64,000 bases of DNA, from NCBI GenBank assembly GCA_004168015.1, contig SEYW01000004.1, positions 62,001 to 126,000 on the forward strand. The letters run 5' to 3'. The DNA is from Methylolobus aquaticus. GTDB lineage: Bacteria; Pseudomonadota; Gammaproteobacteria; Methylococcales; Methylococcaceae. The position numbers and the translations under genes were made by a program. The notes beneath the pieces were generated by a model that saw only the letters and a program-made list of their open reading frames with translations, did no database searches and was not told where the DNA came from. This document shows, piece by piece, positions 54,917-62,743 of this stretch (position 1 is its first letter; each line of letters begins with the position of its first letter).

Positions 54917-56947
54917 TCAACCCGCCGCTTCCGCGGGCCCATTCAGCAGTGCGGTGATCTCGCCGCGGGCGCGCTTGCGCCAGGGAATGCCCAGCAGCCC
55001 CGAGTCGCTGCGCAGCACCGTGCGCTCGATGGCTGGGTCCTGACGCGGCCCGTCCTGCAAGGGGCGGAGGCCGTTCAGCGCGGCCAGCAGCGTGGATCCG
55101 TTGTTCACCGCGGTCGCGACCACCGGGCTCAGGTCGAGCAGCGCGCCGCCGATCACGATCGCGACATTCGCGGCGGTCACTGCGGTGATGTTCTGGCGCA
55201 CCAGCGACATGCCGCGGCGGGCGGTCAGGATCGCGAAGGACAGTCCGCGTAAGTCATCGTCCAGCAGCACCACATCGGCGGTTTCGCGGGCCAGGTCGGT
55301 CGCGCTCTGGGGTGCGGCCGACACGTCGGCCTGACTCATGGCGGCGGCGTCGTTGATGCCGTCGCCGACGAAGGCGATCGTCCGGTGGCGTTCACGCAAT
55401 TTTTGCAACACAGTGACCTTGCGCTCCGCATCGGCTTCGGCGAACGTGCGCTCCGGCCGGAAGCCCAGCTGGTAGCCGACCGCGGTCGTGGCCTTTCGGG
55501 AGTCGCCGCTGACCAGATAACAGGCGATCCCGAGTCGTCCCAAGGTCTCTATCGTCGTCGCGGCTTCCTTTCGGATTGCATTCGAGTAAAACACCGTGCC
55601 GAGCAGCACGCCATCACGGACGACATAGCGCTGCGAGCGGTTCAGGATCACGCCATCGTGCCGTCGGTGGTAATCGGCGTCGATCGTGATGCCGTGTTCC
55701 TGCAGATAGTGGTAAGTGCCGATCGCCACGCTGTGGCCGGTGACCTCGCCGATCGCGCCCAGTTCCGAGAAATCCCGCGCCTCGACCGCCGTCCGCGTGA
55801 TGGCCCGCTGCTCGGCGATATCGGCCAGCGCGGTGCTGAACGGGCGCAGCACGTAGTAGCACACTGACGCGGCGAGTCGGATCAACTCGTCCTCGGTGAC
55901 CGCGGAGTCCACGGTATCGAATCCGCTGACCTTCACGCCGGTTTCGGTCAGCGTGCCGGTCTTGTCGAACACGACGGCATCGATCGTCGCCAGACGCTCC
56001 AGCGCATGTCCGCTACGGATCAGCACCCCGTTGGCCGCCGCATGCTGCAGGCAGGTGAGCACCGGTACCGGCGCGCTGATCGCGATGCCCAGCGCGAAAT
56101 CGAGTTGCAGCGGCGCTATGGCCTGTGTGGGATTGCCGGTCGCCGCATACAGCGCGAGGCTGATCCCCAGCGCTGGCAAGACGGCCCGGTCGCTGATCTC
56201 GGAGACGTAATTGCTGATGCGCGTCTTCTTCCGCGTCTTCTCGTGGACCGCGGCCAGCAGTCCGGCGGCCCGCGTGTCGGCGCCCGTGTGCTGGACGTTC
56301 AGGGTGATCTGGCCTTCGACCAGTACGGTCGATGCGTACACTTCATCGCCGAAACCGAGGGTCCGAAGCTTAGCGCCGCCGCCGAAGGCGTGCTGGTCGA
56401 GCAACGCCTCGCCGAGCACGACGGTGCCGTCGGCCGGCACGCGATCGCCGGGGCCCAGCAGCACCTGATCACCCGGCATCAGATGTTTGGTGAGCACGCG
56501 CCGGCGCCGGCCCTTCCGCTCTATCCAATAATGCCGGCTCGGCACCGGGTTGGGCCGCTTGCGGCGCCCGGCATCGGCCGTCATGTCGCGCAACGTATGC
56601 CCGACCTCGGTCAGGCACAGCGCCAGTGCCGGTGCGAACAACTCGCCGGTCAGCGTGTGAAAGAGGATCCACAAGGAATCGAGCACCTCGGCATCGAGCT
56701 CGCGTTTGCGTTCGACTCTTTGCAGCGTGCGTTTCCAGGTGGGCCAGGCCGCCACGGCGATCGCACCGCCGACGATGACCGGCGGGATCGCGAGTTCCAG
56801 CGGCCCTGCGAGCACGGCCAGGCCGAGCGCCGTCGCGGGACGGGTGAAGCGCTTGCGGTACTTCGTGGTTGGGGAAGCCCCCTTCGGTGCCGGGGCCGCT
56901 GCCTCGCGGTCCAGGGATGCGTCATTCGTCGTGGCCAAGGGCATCAT
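54917..56947 (-). CDS. P-type ATPase-like protein without CPC, TGES and HP motifs
   Basis: A 676-residue P-type ATPase with no HMA domain. The first membrane helices begin near residue 38 (ATALGLAVLAGPLELAIPPVIVGG). The phosphorylation motif DKTGT (D328) and GDGIND (528-533) are intact. But TGES is replaced by FGGG (188-191), the HP motif reads LRPFSTALAD, and the helix before DKTGT reads DFALGIAISAPVPVL without Cys. A conserved-looking SGDSRKAT region is kept. Without TGES, dephosphorylation should be slow or altered. It is downstream of a wHTH, a MinD-like ATPase and a cache sensor on the same strand. Its long C-terminal tail includes PWRKRARGE. Confidence 0.88.
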   Translation of the reverse strand: MMPLATTNDASLDREAAAPAPKGASPTTKYRKRFTRPATALGLAVLAGPLELAIPPVIVGGAIAVAAWPTWKRTLQRVERKRELDAEVLDSLWILFHTLTGELFAPALALCLTEVGHTLRDMTADAGRRKRPNPVPSRHYWIERKGRRRRVLTKHLMPGDQVLLGPGDRVPADGTVVLGEALLDQHAFGGGAKLRTLGFGDEVYASTVLVEGQITLNVQHTGADTRAAGLLAAVHEKTRKKTRISNYVSEISDRAVLPALGISLALYAATGNPTQAIAPLQLDFALGIAISAPVPVLTCLQHAAANGVLIRSGHALERLATIDAVVFDKTGTLTETGVKVSGFDTVDSAVTEDELIRLAASVCYYVLRPFSTALADIAEQRAITRTAVEARDFSELGAIGEVTGHSVAIGTYHYLQEHGITIDADYHRRHDGVILNRSQRYVVRDGVLLGTVFYSNAIRKEAATTIETLGRLGIACYLVSGDSRKATTAVGYQLGFRPERTFAEADAERKVTVLQKLRERHRTIAFVGDGINDAAAMSQADVSAAPQSATDLARETADVVLLDDDLRGLSFAILTARRGMSLVRQNITAVTAANVAIVIGGALLDLSPVVATAVNNGSTLLAALNGLRPLQDGPRQDPAIERTVLRSDSGLLGIPWRKRARGEITALLNGPAEAAG

Positions 56948-57064
56948 TCCTTCTTTTTGGCATATATCAGCCCGAATCCTTGCGCACGGCGCACGTTACC
57001 CCGCGCCCGCGGTGTGGACGGTGAGTCGTAGCATGCGCCGCGCGTATGGAACAACAGCGCGAGA

Positions 57065-57313
57065 TCAGGGCCGTGTCCCGCCGAAGGCCGGCGCGTAGGT
57101 CGCCGGAGTCGTGTCGCCCACTCGCTCCAGCAGTCCTTGTTCCGCCAGTCGCTCCAACACCTCGGTCGCGGCTTCGGCCGTGAGTCCACAACGCTGCGCC
57201 AGCGTCTCCGCGGTGATGCGGCGTTGGCGGACCGCCAGCATCAGCACCCGCCGGTCCGGCTCCGGGAAGGTGAGCAGGTCGCTCGGTCTCAGCCCTCGGC
57301 CTGGCTCGCCCAT
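57065..57313 (-). CDS. Small winged-helix-type protein
   Basis: From the ATG at 57313 (MGEPGRGLRPSDLLTF) an 82-residue protein; an in-frame ATG at 57343 adds ten residues. The core is LMLAVRQRRITAETLAQRCGLTAEAATEVLERLAEQGLLERVG, a helix-turn-helix and wing pattern typical of MarR/ArsR-like DNA-binding domains. It lies between the MinD-like gene and the ATPase on the same strand. It may regulate the cluster or act as a protein-interaction domain. Confidence 0.7.
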   Translation of the reverse strand: MGEPGRGLRPSDLLTFPEPDRRVLMLAVRQRRITAETLAQRCGLTAEAATEVLERLAEQGLLERVGDTTPATYAPAFGGTRP

Positions 57314-57361
57314 CACGTCATGCGCGGGCGTCAACCGGCCCAAACCGGCGCCCGGGCCTGT

Positions 57362-58126
57362 TCATGCCGCCGCGATCTTCGTCGCCACCGATTTCAGCGT
57401 CGCCGAAATCGGGTGGTCGGGTTTCGTCAGGCAGAACAGGTCGCTGCTGCCGAGCACGGCCATTTCCTGAGCGAGCGGCAGGATGCCGAGGACGGGTGTG
57501 TCGTAGGTCGATTCGATCCGCTCGCGCAGCGCCGGGAAATCGGCCGGGGTGATCGCCTTGTTGACCAGCAGGAACAGGTTCGGCACGTCGAGTTGCCGGG
57601 CCAGTTCGACCGCGACGGCCGTGCCCTGATAGTCCTGGCGGTCCGGCCGCAAGATCAGCATCAACACATCCGAAATCGCGATCGACAACAGGGTTTCCTC
57701 GTTGACGCCAGGATGCGTGTCGATCAGCAGATGATCCAGTTCCAGTCGCTCGATGAGTTCCTGAAAGCCGCTGTTCAAAAGGCCCACGTCATAGCCTTCG
57801 CTGAGCATGCGGGTGATGTCGCTGCTCTGCATGCTGCCGGGGGTCAGATAGATCTGGCCCTTGGCGATGCCCTTGTTGCGGAGTACGGCGGTGACCTCGG
57901 TGGTCGCCGCTTCGATCGTGCAGCGGCCCCACAGGAAATCGTTCAGGGAGTGCTTTTGCTGGCCGGGCTCCAGTCCGAAGATCGCATGGATGCCGGGCGA
58001 CTGAATGTCCGTGTCGATGACGCCGACGCGCTTGCCGGTGCTGGCGAGCAGCGCGGCGAGATTCGCCGTGATATTGGATTTGCCGGTGCCGCCCCGAAAG
58101 GAATGGACAGAAATGACATGCGCCAT
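57362..58126 (-). CDS. MinD/ParA-like ATPase
   Basis: A 254-residue SIMIBI ATPase. The deviant Walker A is FRGGTGKSN (signature residues R11 and K16), with VIDTDIQSPGIH (switch I) and HLLIDTHPGVNEETL (Walker B-like DTHPG). The C-terminus lacks a clear amphipathic membrane-targeting helix. It resembles the MinD/BY-kinase-like ATPases found outside the division cluster. It sits between the cache sensor and the winged-helix protein, so it may couple signal sensing to membrane localisation of the P-type ATPase (inference). Confidence 0.88.
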   Translation of the reverse strand: MAHVISVHSFRGGTGKSNITANLAALLASTGKRVGVIDTDIQSPGIHAIFGLEPGQQKHSLNDFLWGRCTIEAATTEVTAVLRNKGIAKGQIYLTPGSMQSSDITRMLSEGYDVGLLNSGFQELIERLELDHLLIDTHPGVNEETLLSIAISDVLMLILRPDRQDYQGTAVAVELARQLDVPNLFLLVNKAITPADFPALRERIESTYDTPVLGILPLAQEMAVLGSSDLFCLTKPDHPISATLKSVATKIAAA

Positions 58127-58224
58127 GAGTCGTACTCCCGAATCGAGAGCCGAACTGTATCAGATTGCCGGTGTCGCCTTCAGCCTCGTGCAGCGGGGTT
58201 TGGGCCCCCGAGCTTCTCGGTGCC

Positions 58225-59703
58225 TCATTTGCCGGCCTCGTCGGTCGGCCGTGCACCGTCCGTCCGTCCAGGCTCGTCCCGTCGCTGGCGGTTCTGCTCC
58301 CGTAGCGCTCGGGCCTGTTCCTGCAGCGAGCGGAAGAAGGGGGTGCCGGTCACCTGCTCGATCTCGGCACGGGTCTGGCTCGCATCCACGGCGACGCGCA
58401 ACTGTTCCAGTTGCGATTCCAGCAAGTCGTGGCGGGCTTCCACTTCCTGCACCATGCCGAGCGCCGCGGTGGCCAACTCGCCGAATTCATTGCGGCGGTG
58501 GGCGTCGTCCCGGAGCTTCTGGAGCAGTTTGCCTTGCAGGTCGAGCTGATCCTTCTCGACTGCCTTGACGACGTCGCGCAGCGTCAGGATAGGTCGCACC
58601 ATCCAGCCCGCGGTGCGCAATCCGACGAGGATCGAGATCAACAGCAGTCCGAGCGAGACCCAGGCCGCGGTGCGGACGCCCCGGATCAGGTTCTCGATCA
58701 ATCCCGATTCCGAGATCACGACCGCGAGCTGCCAGTTCAGGCCGAAATCCGCGAACAAGGGAGCGGCGTAGACATAGTTGCGCCGACCCTTGGCAACGAA
58801 CTGGAATAGGTTCGCTCGGCTCACGGTCAGTTCCGGGAACCGCTCCTTCAGTGCTTTCGCGCTGGCGCGCGCGACCGGGTTGTCGCTGGCGGCGAGATCG
58901 TCGAGTCGCCCTGCCTTGCGGTCCTTGCCGCCACGTTCCAGGTCGAAATTCGAGCTGGCGACGATCCGGCCGCTCGTATCGAAGATGAACGTCAGCGAAT
59001 CGGGCGGCAGCGTCAGGCCTTGCAGGTGGCCGTTGATCGCATCGAGGTGAATGTCGGACGAGACGACCAGGCGCACATGGCCGCTGTCGTCGAAGACGGG
59101 GTCGGCAATCGTGACGACCGGCGCACCCGACGAGACGGCGCTGAAATAAATCGGTGACAGGATGCGCTGGTGCCGCGTCACGGCATCGCGGTAGTAGTCC
59201 TGCTGCAGGGGATCGAACACGGTGCGGCCGTGATCGAGCCGCGTGCCGCTGCGGCCGGCCGAATCGATCAGATACCGCTGCAGCATGCCGCCCTTCCTGG
59301 CGTCCGATAGCTTCAGCACCGGTGTTCCGGTTTCGGTGCGATCGATTCGCAGCATCTGGCCTGTCGGGCTGGTCAGCGTCAGATTGGCCCAGGGCACCAG
59401 CCGCGACTGCGTCCACAGGCTGTCGATGACGCGGCGCCGCGTCTCGGGATCCTGGATGTCGGAGAACCGGCGCTGCGGCTGCAGGCGGACTCGCTCGGCG
59501 TAGGCCTCCGTCAGCGTCATCGGTATGTACAGGTACTGGTACAGCTGCTCGTCCATCGTGCTGCCGATGACGTTCACGATCTCTGCGGCTGTCTCGCGCG
59601 CTTCCTTCAGATGGCTCAGATAGGCGATCGTGCCGGTCAAACCGACCGCTACGACCATCTGGAAGGTCAGGATCAATGGAAAGACGAAGCGGATCGAGCG
59701 CAT
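58225..59703 (-). CDS. Cache-domain membrane sensor with HAMP and coiled coil
   Basis: A 492-residue membrane protein from the ATG at 59703. One helix spans about 8-28 (FPLILTFQMVVAVGLTGTIA), followed by a periplasmic double-cache region (30-335; motifs YRDAVTRHQRILSPIYFSAVS and VTIADPVFDDSGHVRLVVSSDIHL). A second helix is near 340-362 (WVSLGLLLISILVGL). A HAMP-like segment (MVRPILTLRDVVKAVEKDQ) and a coiled coil follow. There is no kinase, cyclase or methyl-accepting output domain, so it probably signals through a partner, most likely the MinD-like ATPase 98 bases downstream. Confidence 0.85.
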   Translation of the reverse strand: MRSIRFVFPLILTFQMVVAVGLTGTIAYLSHLKEARETAAEIVNVIGSTMDEQLYQYLYIPMTLTEAYAERVRLQPQRRFSDIQDPETRRRVIDSLWTQSRLVPWANLTLTSPTGQMLRIDRTETGTPVLKLSDARKGGMLQRYLIDSAGRSGTRLDHGRTVFDPLQQDYYRDAVTRHQRILSPIYFSAVSSGAPVVTIADPVFDDSGHVRLVVSSDIHLDAINGHLQGLTLPPDSLTFIFDTSGRIVASSNFDLERGGKDRKAGRLDDLAASDNPVARASAKALKERFPELTVSRANLFQFVAKGRRNYVYAAPLFADFGLNWQLAVVISESGLIENLIRGVRTAAWVSLGLLLISILVGLRTAGWMVRPILTLRDVVKAVEKDQLDLQGKLLQKLRDDAHRRNEFGELATAALGMVQEVEARHDLLESQLEQLRVAVDASQTRAEIEQVTGTPFFRSLQEQARALREQNRQRRDEPGRTDGARPTDEAGK

Positions 59704-60017
59704 GGTGAGGGTGTGCGTGCCTTTAATGAGGCGAGGCCCGAGGGTCCCCACCCGAAGCCGTGTGAGCCGGATTTTATGAGGCCGGCCCAGGGCGTACAGT
59801 CGGTGACCTTACCATCTGGCCGCGCCGCGATCGGATGGTGGTCTCGGGACGATCATAACGGGGACGAGGCTGTTGGCGTTACCTCCCGTGTGACGGGACT
59901 GGAGTTTCGGTTCCGCCCCGTTGTCCTTGGCGTCCATTCGCGAGGTGGCGTGGCGAGTCCGACTATTCGCGAAAAATCGGAAGAGGTAGAAGCGGTGATA
60001 AGCACTGCTACGATGTT
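59704..60017. other. Intergenic boundary region before the AT-rich nuclease gene
   Basis: About 314 bases. The cache sensor gene starts on its right edge, so its promoter should lie in 59710-59850. From about 59950 the composition becomes AT-richer, matching the next gene. No gene seen. Confidence 0.4.
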
Positions 60018-61313
60018 TTATTGTTCTGGCCTTAATTCTGCGCTTTGATCGCCTTTCGTGGTCTTCCTTTGGAGAAGATGTAGTGATTTACTATCTTCAA
60101 ACGAATCAAAAACCTTCGCCGCGAGTTCCACGAAATACTTTCCCAGATCACCGCGCTTTATCCGGACCCAAGGTATGGGGTTGTTTGACCAATTGTTCAT
60201 GGGTGTTGGAAAGTAACCATAACATGGCCATGCCTGGTTCGAGTAGAGCATGTCGATTTCGGGAATTGCGCTTTTCGTGAGATCGGCAATTTTGCGTTTA
60301 TCGACGTCTGTGGTTGCAATCTCTAGATCATGTAATTTATTGACTCCGACGTAGAGATCGTCAAATTGTGTCTTTTCAAACCCAAAGGTTAACTGATAGG
60401 CTTGTTCGTCTTCTCTGGAATATAAAATGCTGAATCCGGAATCCCGTTTCCAGTATTCCATGTCCCACTTAAGGCTCCAGTTGCTTCCCCTGCTATTATT
60501 TTCCAGTTTCAATGCGTCTAGTAGTTGCTTGTATAGTATCTCAATAAGGGTAGTGCGCACGTCAGTGATCGCTGAGCTGATTTCGTGTGCCGCCTCCAGA
60601 GAGGCCTCTGATTCTAAAATCTTCTCCAGAACAGCTTGCCTTTCTTGCATGTCTCTCTCTCCCTCAAAGTTGATCATAATGTATTTCGAGAATTCGTGAA
60701 TAAACCACCTAAAGCGTTCCGATTTACAAATCGCAATACAGTCACTTAGCCAGTCAGGAACTAATGCTTCATAGCACATTATGCTTAGATGGCCGGATGC
60801 TTCCCACTTTTTCCTGTCTGCCTCATTGATGCTATCTATTGATGGAGCATCATGCGTTCCGACCAGGTACAGCAAGTACCATTCTTCAAGAGAACGATTT
60901 TCCAGTTCATTGATATAATCCTCTAACTGTTTATGCTGGTCTTGAGCCCAGGGTTTGTTTTCAATGACCAGTGAGCGATTCTTCCAGCGAATCTCGATGT
61001 CTAGTCTTCGATTGAATCGCTCAATGTGTCGGGTGGGTACTTCTATGCCAAGAAATATGGGGTCACTATCCCCCCATTCCTCTTTGCCGATACGCTTAAG
61101 AAATGCTACGAGAAACGCAGAGCCTTGCGCATGGCTTCCTTTTGGGTCAAGCATATCTCGTATGATTCTGGAAAGCCCCATCTCATTGGGGGCGATATAG
61201 TCGAAGCAGTTGAAGTGTGGGCTCAGTTGCGGGGCATAGCGCGCGCGGGCGATGCCGACTGCATGGAGTTCGCTGGCGGTGCGGCGTAACAAGAGCTCTA
61301 TTTCTGTGGGCAC
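60018..61313 (-). CDS. PD-(D/E)XK nuclease superfamily protein, AT-rich
   Basis: A 431-residue protein. The catalytic pattern is D105 in RRLDIEIRWKNRSLVIENKPW with E118-N-K120, and QLEDY (Q129, Y133) after it, as in the PD-(D/E)XK group sometimes called PDDEXK_4. The N-terminal half has NEMGLSRIIRDMLDPKGSH. The C-terminal part is of unknown fold. Base composition is clearly AT-richer than the rest of the window, which suggests recent transfer. It may be a defence or mobile-element nuclease. No methylase is adjacent. Confidence 0.8.
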   Translation of the reverse strand: MPTEIELLLRRTASELHAVGIARARYAPQLSPHFNCFDYIAPNEMGLSRIIRDMLDPKGSHAQGSAFLVAFLKRIGKEEWGDSDPIFLGIEVPTRHIERFNRRLDIEIRWKNRSLVIENKPWAQDQHKQLEDYINELENRSLEEWYLLYLVGTHDAPSIDSINEADRKKWEASGHLSIMCYEALVPDWLSDCIAICKSERFRWFIHEFSKYIMINFEGERDMQERQAVLEKILESEASLEAAHEISSAITDVRTTLIEILYKQLLDALKLENNSRGSNWSLKWDMEYWKRDSGFSILYSREDEQAYQLTFGFEKTQFDDLYVGVNKLHDLEIATTDVDKRKIADLTKSAIPEIDMLYSNQAWPCYGYFPTPMNNWSNNPIPWVRIKRGDLGKYFVELAAKVFDSFEDSKSLHLLQRKTTKGDQSAELRPEQ

Positions 61314-61637
61314 GTAATTGCCTCCCTATTTTTGAACAAGTCGTGATGTGTCATGGCCGGGAAATCCGTGATACAGGTCGGTCACTTCGGCTCAGTAGAG
61401 TTGATGAGTTGGCATGTTGTCTCTTGTATGCCGGTCTCCAGAAAAGGTTTTGATATGATTCTCGAGATCGAACGAAAGGTTTGTCTAACCGCCCTAAGCA
61501 CGCCAGGTGCATCGCGTGCACGATGATACTCTTGTGCCTGTCAGTCCGGATAGCCGGGTTTTCATTTTCTCGAAGCTTGAGAGGCTGCCTTTGTGAACGG
61601 AAAAGGGCGAAGAAACAGCTTTATTAAACGAGTATTT
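61314..61637. other. AT-rich intergenic region
   Basis: About 324 bases between the nuclease start and the PP2C gene end, AT-rich throughout. The nuclease promoter should lie in its left part. I saw no gene, repeat or RNA. Confidence 0.4.
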
Positions 61638-62468
61638 CTACTGAAGGTCAATAGGGGCGTCTGGATGGGTTGAGGCGCACGGTCTATTCTGAAGGATTAT
61701 CACACTGAAATCATCCGGCGCACCTCGATCCATCACTGCTCGGTGGATATTTTCAATACCCAAAGATAGGGCATTGCCATGCAGGCATTCTGCCATCTGC
61801 TTATCGGAGAGAACGGCAGTAACGCCATCGCTGACGAGCACGAGTGATTCCCCGGGTTTGAGTTGCAGGGTCGTCACCGAAACGGTCGGTGGCTCGGCAA
61901 AGTGGGAATAGACGAAGATATTGTCCAGCGCGGCAGCGAATAGGGTTTCGGCGAATGACTCGGATTTATCGTCGTCGATGGAGCCTTCGGAACACAGGAT
62001 CGAGAGCGTCGTGTGGTCCTCGGTTAGACGTGTGATCTTGCCGTGCATGAGTCGATATCCGCGCGAATCGCCCGCGTGCCACAAGCGTATGTGCGCCGCA
62101 CTGGCCTCCGCCACGACGAGTGTGGCGGCCGCGTCTTCAAGGCGTGGATCGTGATCGAGTGCCGCCATAAGCCGTGTTTGAATCTGCTCCGTGCGGCCCT
62201 GGGGATTGATCTTTGGCGATGCGGGGTAGGTGTCCCGAAGACTTTCCAACAGCACTCTCGCTGCCGCAGCGGGTTGTGGATGACCACTGACTCCGTCACT
62301 GATCGCGAATGGGTGTACCGTTCCGGCGGCGAGCGTGCCGCAGAGGATTTCAGGCTTCTGTATGACCTGCCCTGCGATCAGGATGGCATCCTGATTTCGC
62401 GCGAATGGCTTGCCCCGATGGGTCAGAGCCGCGTAATGGATGGTTATCTCAGGCGGCGTTGTGGTCAT
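61638..62468 (-). CDS. PP2C-type protein phosphatase
   Basis: A 276-residue PP2C-family serine/threonine phosphatase. Metal-binding motifs are RNQDAILI (residue ~24), AISDGVSGHPQPAAA (DG-SG region), HAGDSRGYRL, VLVSDGVTAVLS and GAPDDFSVIIL (the last Asp pair). It removes phosphate from Ser/Thr and needs Mn or Mg. No partner kinase is adjacent in the window. It overlaps a small upstream frame by ATGA. Confidence 0.88.
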   Translation of the reverse strand: MTTTPPEITIHYAALTHRGKPFARNQDAILIAGQVIQKPEILCGTLAAGTVHPFAISDGVSGHPQPAAAARVLLESLRDTYPASPKINPQGRTEQIQTRLMAALDHDPRLEDAAATLVVAEASAAHIRLWHAGDSRGYRLMHGKITRLTEDHTTLSILCSEGSIDDDKSESFAETLFAAALDNIFVYSHFAEPPTVSVTTLQLKPGESLVLVSDGVTAVLSDKQMAECLHGNALSLGIENIHRAVMDRGAPDDFSVIILQNRPCASTHPDAPIDLQ

Positions 62469-62743
62469 GATGCGTGTTTACTGCCCACAATCATGCCGTC
62501 GGCACCGTTCTGCGGAGACCTGTGCGACGGGAGTCGGATTTTGGTCGTCGGCTCGAGAGAAAAGGCCAATGACCACGCGCGGACGTTGAATGTGTCGCAG
62601 CAGTTGCGTGACGCTTGGTACACCAGGCTGATCTCGGTAGGGGCGCGGGACGATCGGGCGGATTGCATCCTACGAGCGGTCGGTGACCTTGGTACGGTGA
62701 GATTGCACATGCGGCATCGCTTAACGTACGGTTGTTCAGCCAT
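62465..62743 (-). CDS. Possible small coupled ORF between DUF2779 and PP2C
   Basis: A 92-residue open frame from an ATG (MAEQPYVKRC) with GGAG upstream. Its start overlaps the end of the DUF2779 gene by 8 bases, and its TGA overlaps the PP2C ATG (ATGA). That geometry favours translation coupling. However the sequence is basic and Ser-rich with no family pattern, and another frame across the same DNA is open too, so it may not be a gene. Confidence 0.3.
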   Translation of the reverse strand: MAEQPYVKRCRMCNLTVPRSPTARRMQSARSSRAPTEISLVYQASRNCCDTFNVRAWSLAFSLEPTTKIRLPSHRSPQNGADGMIVGSKHAS

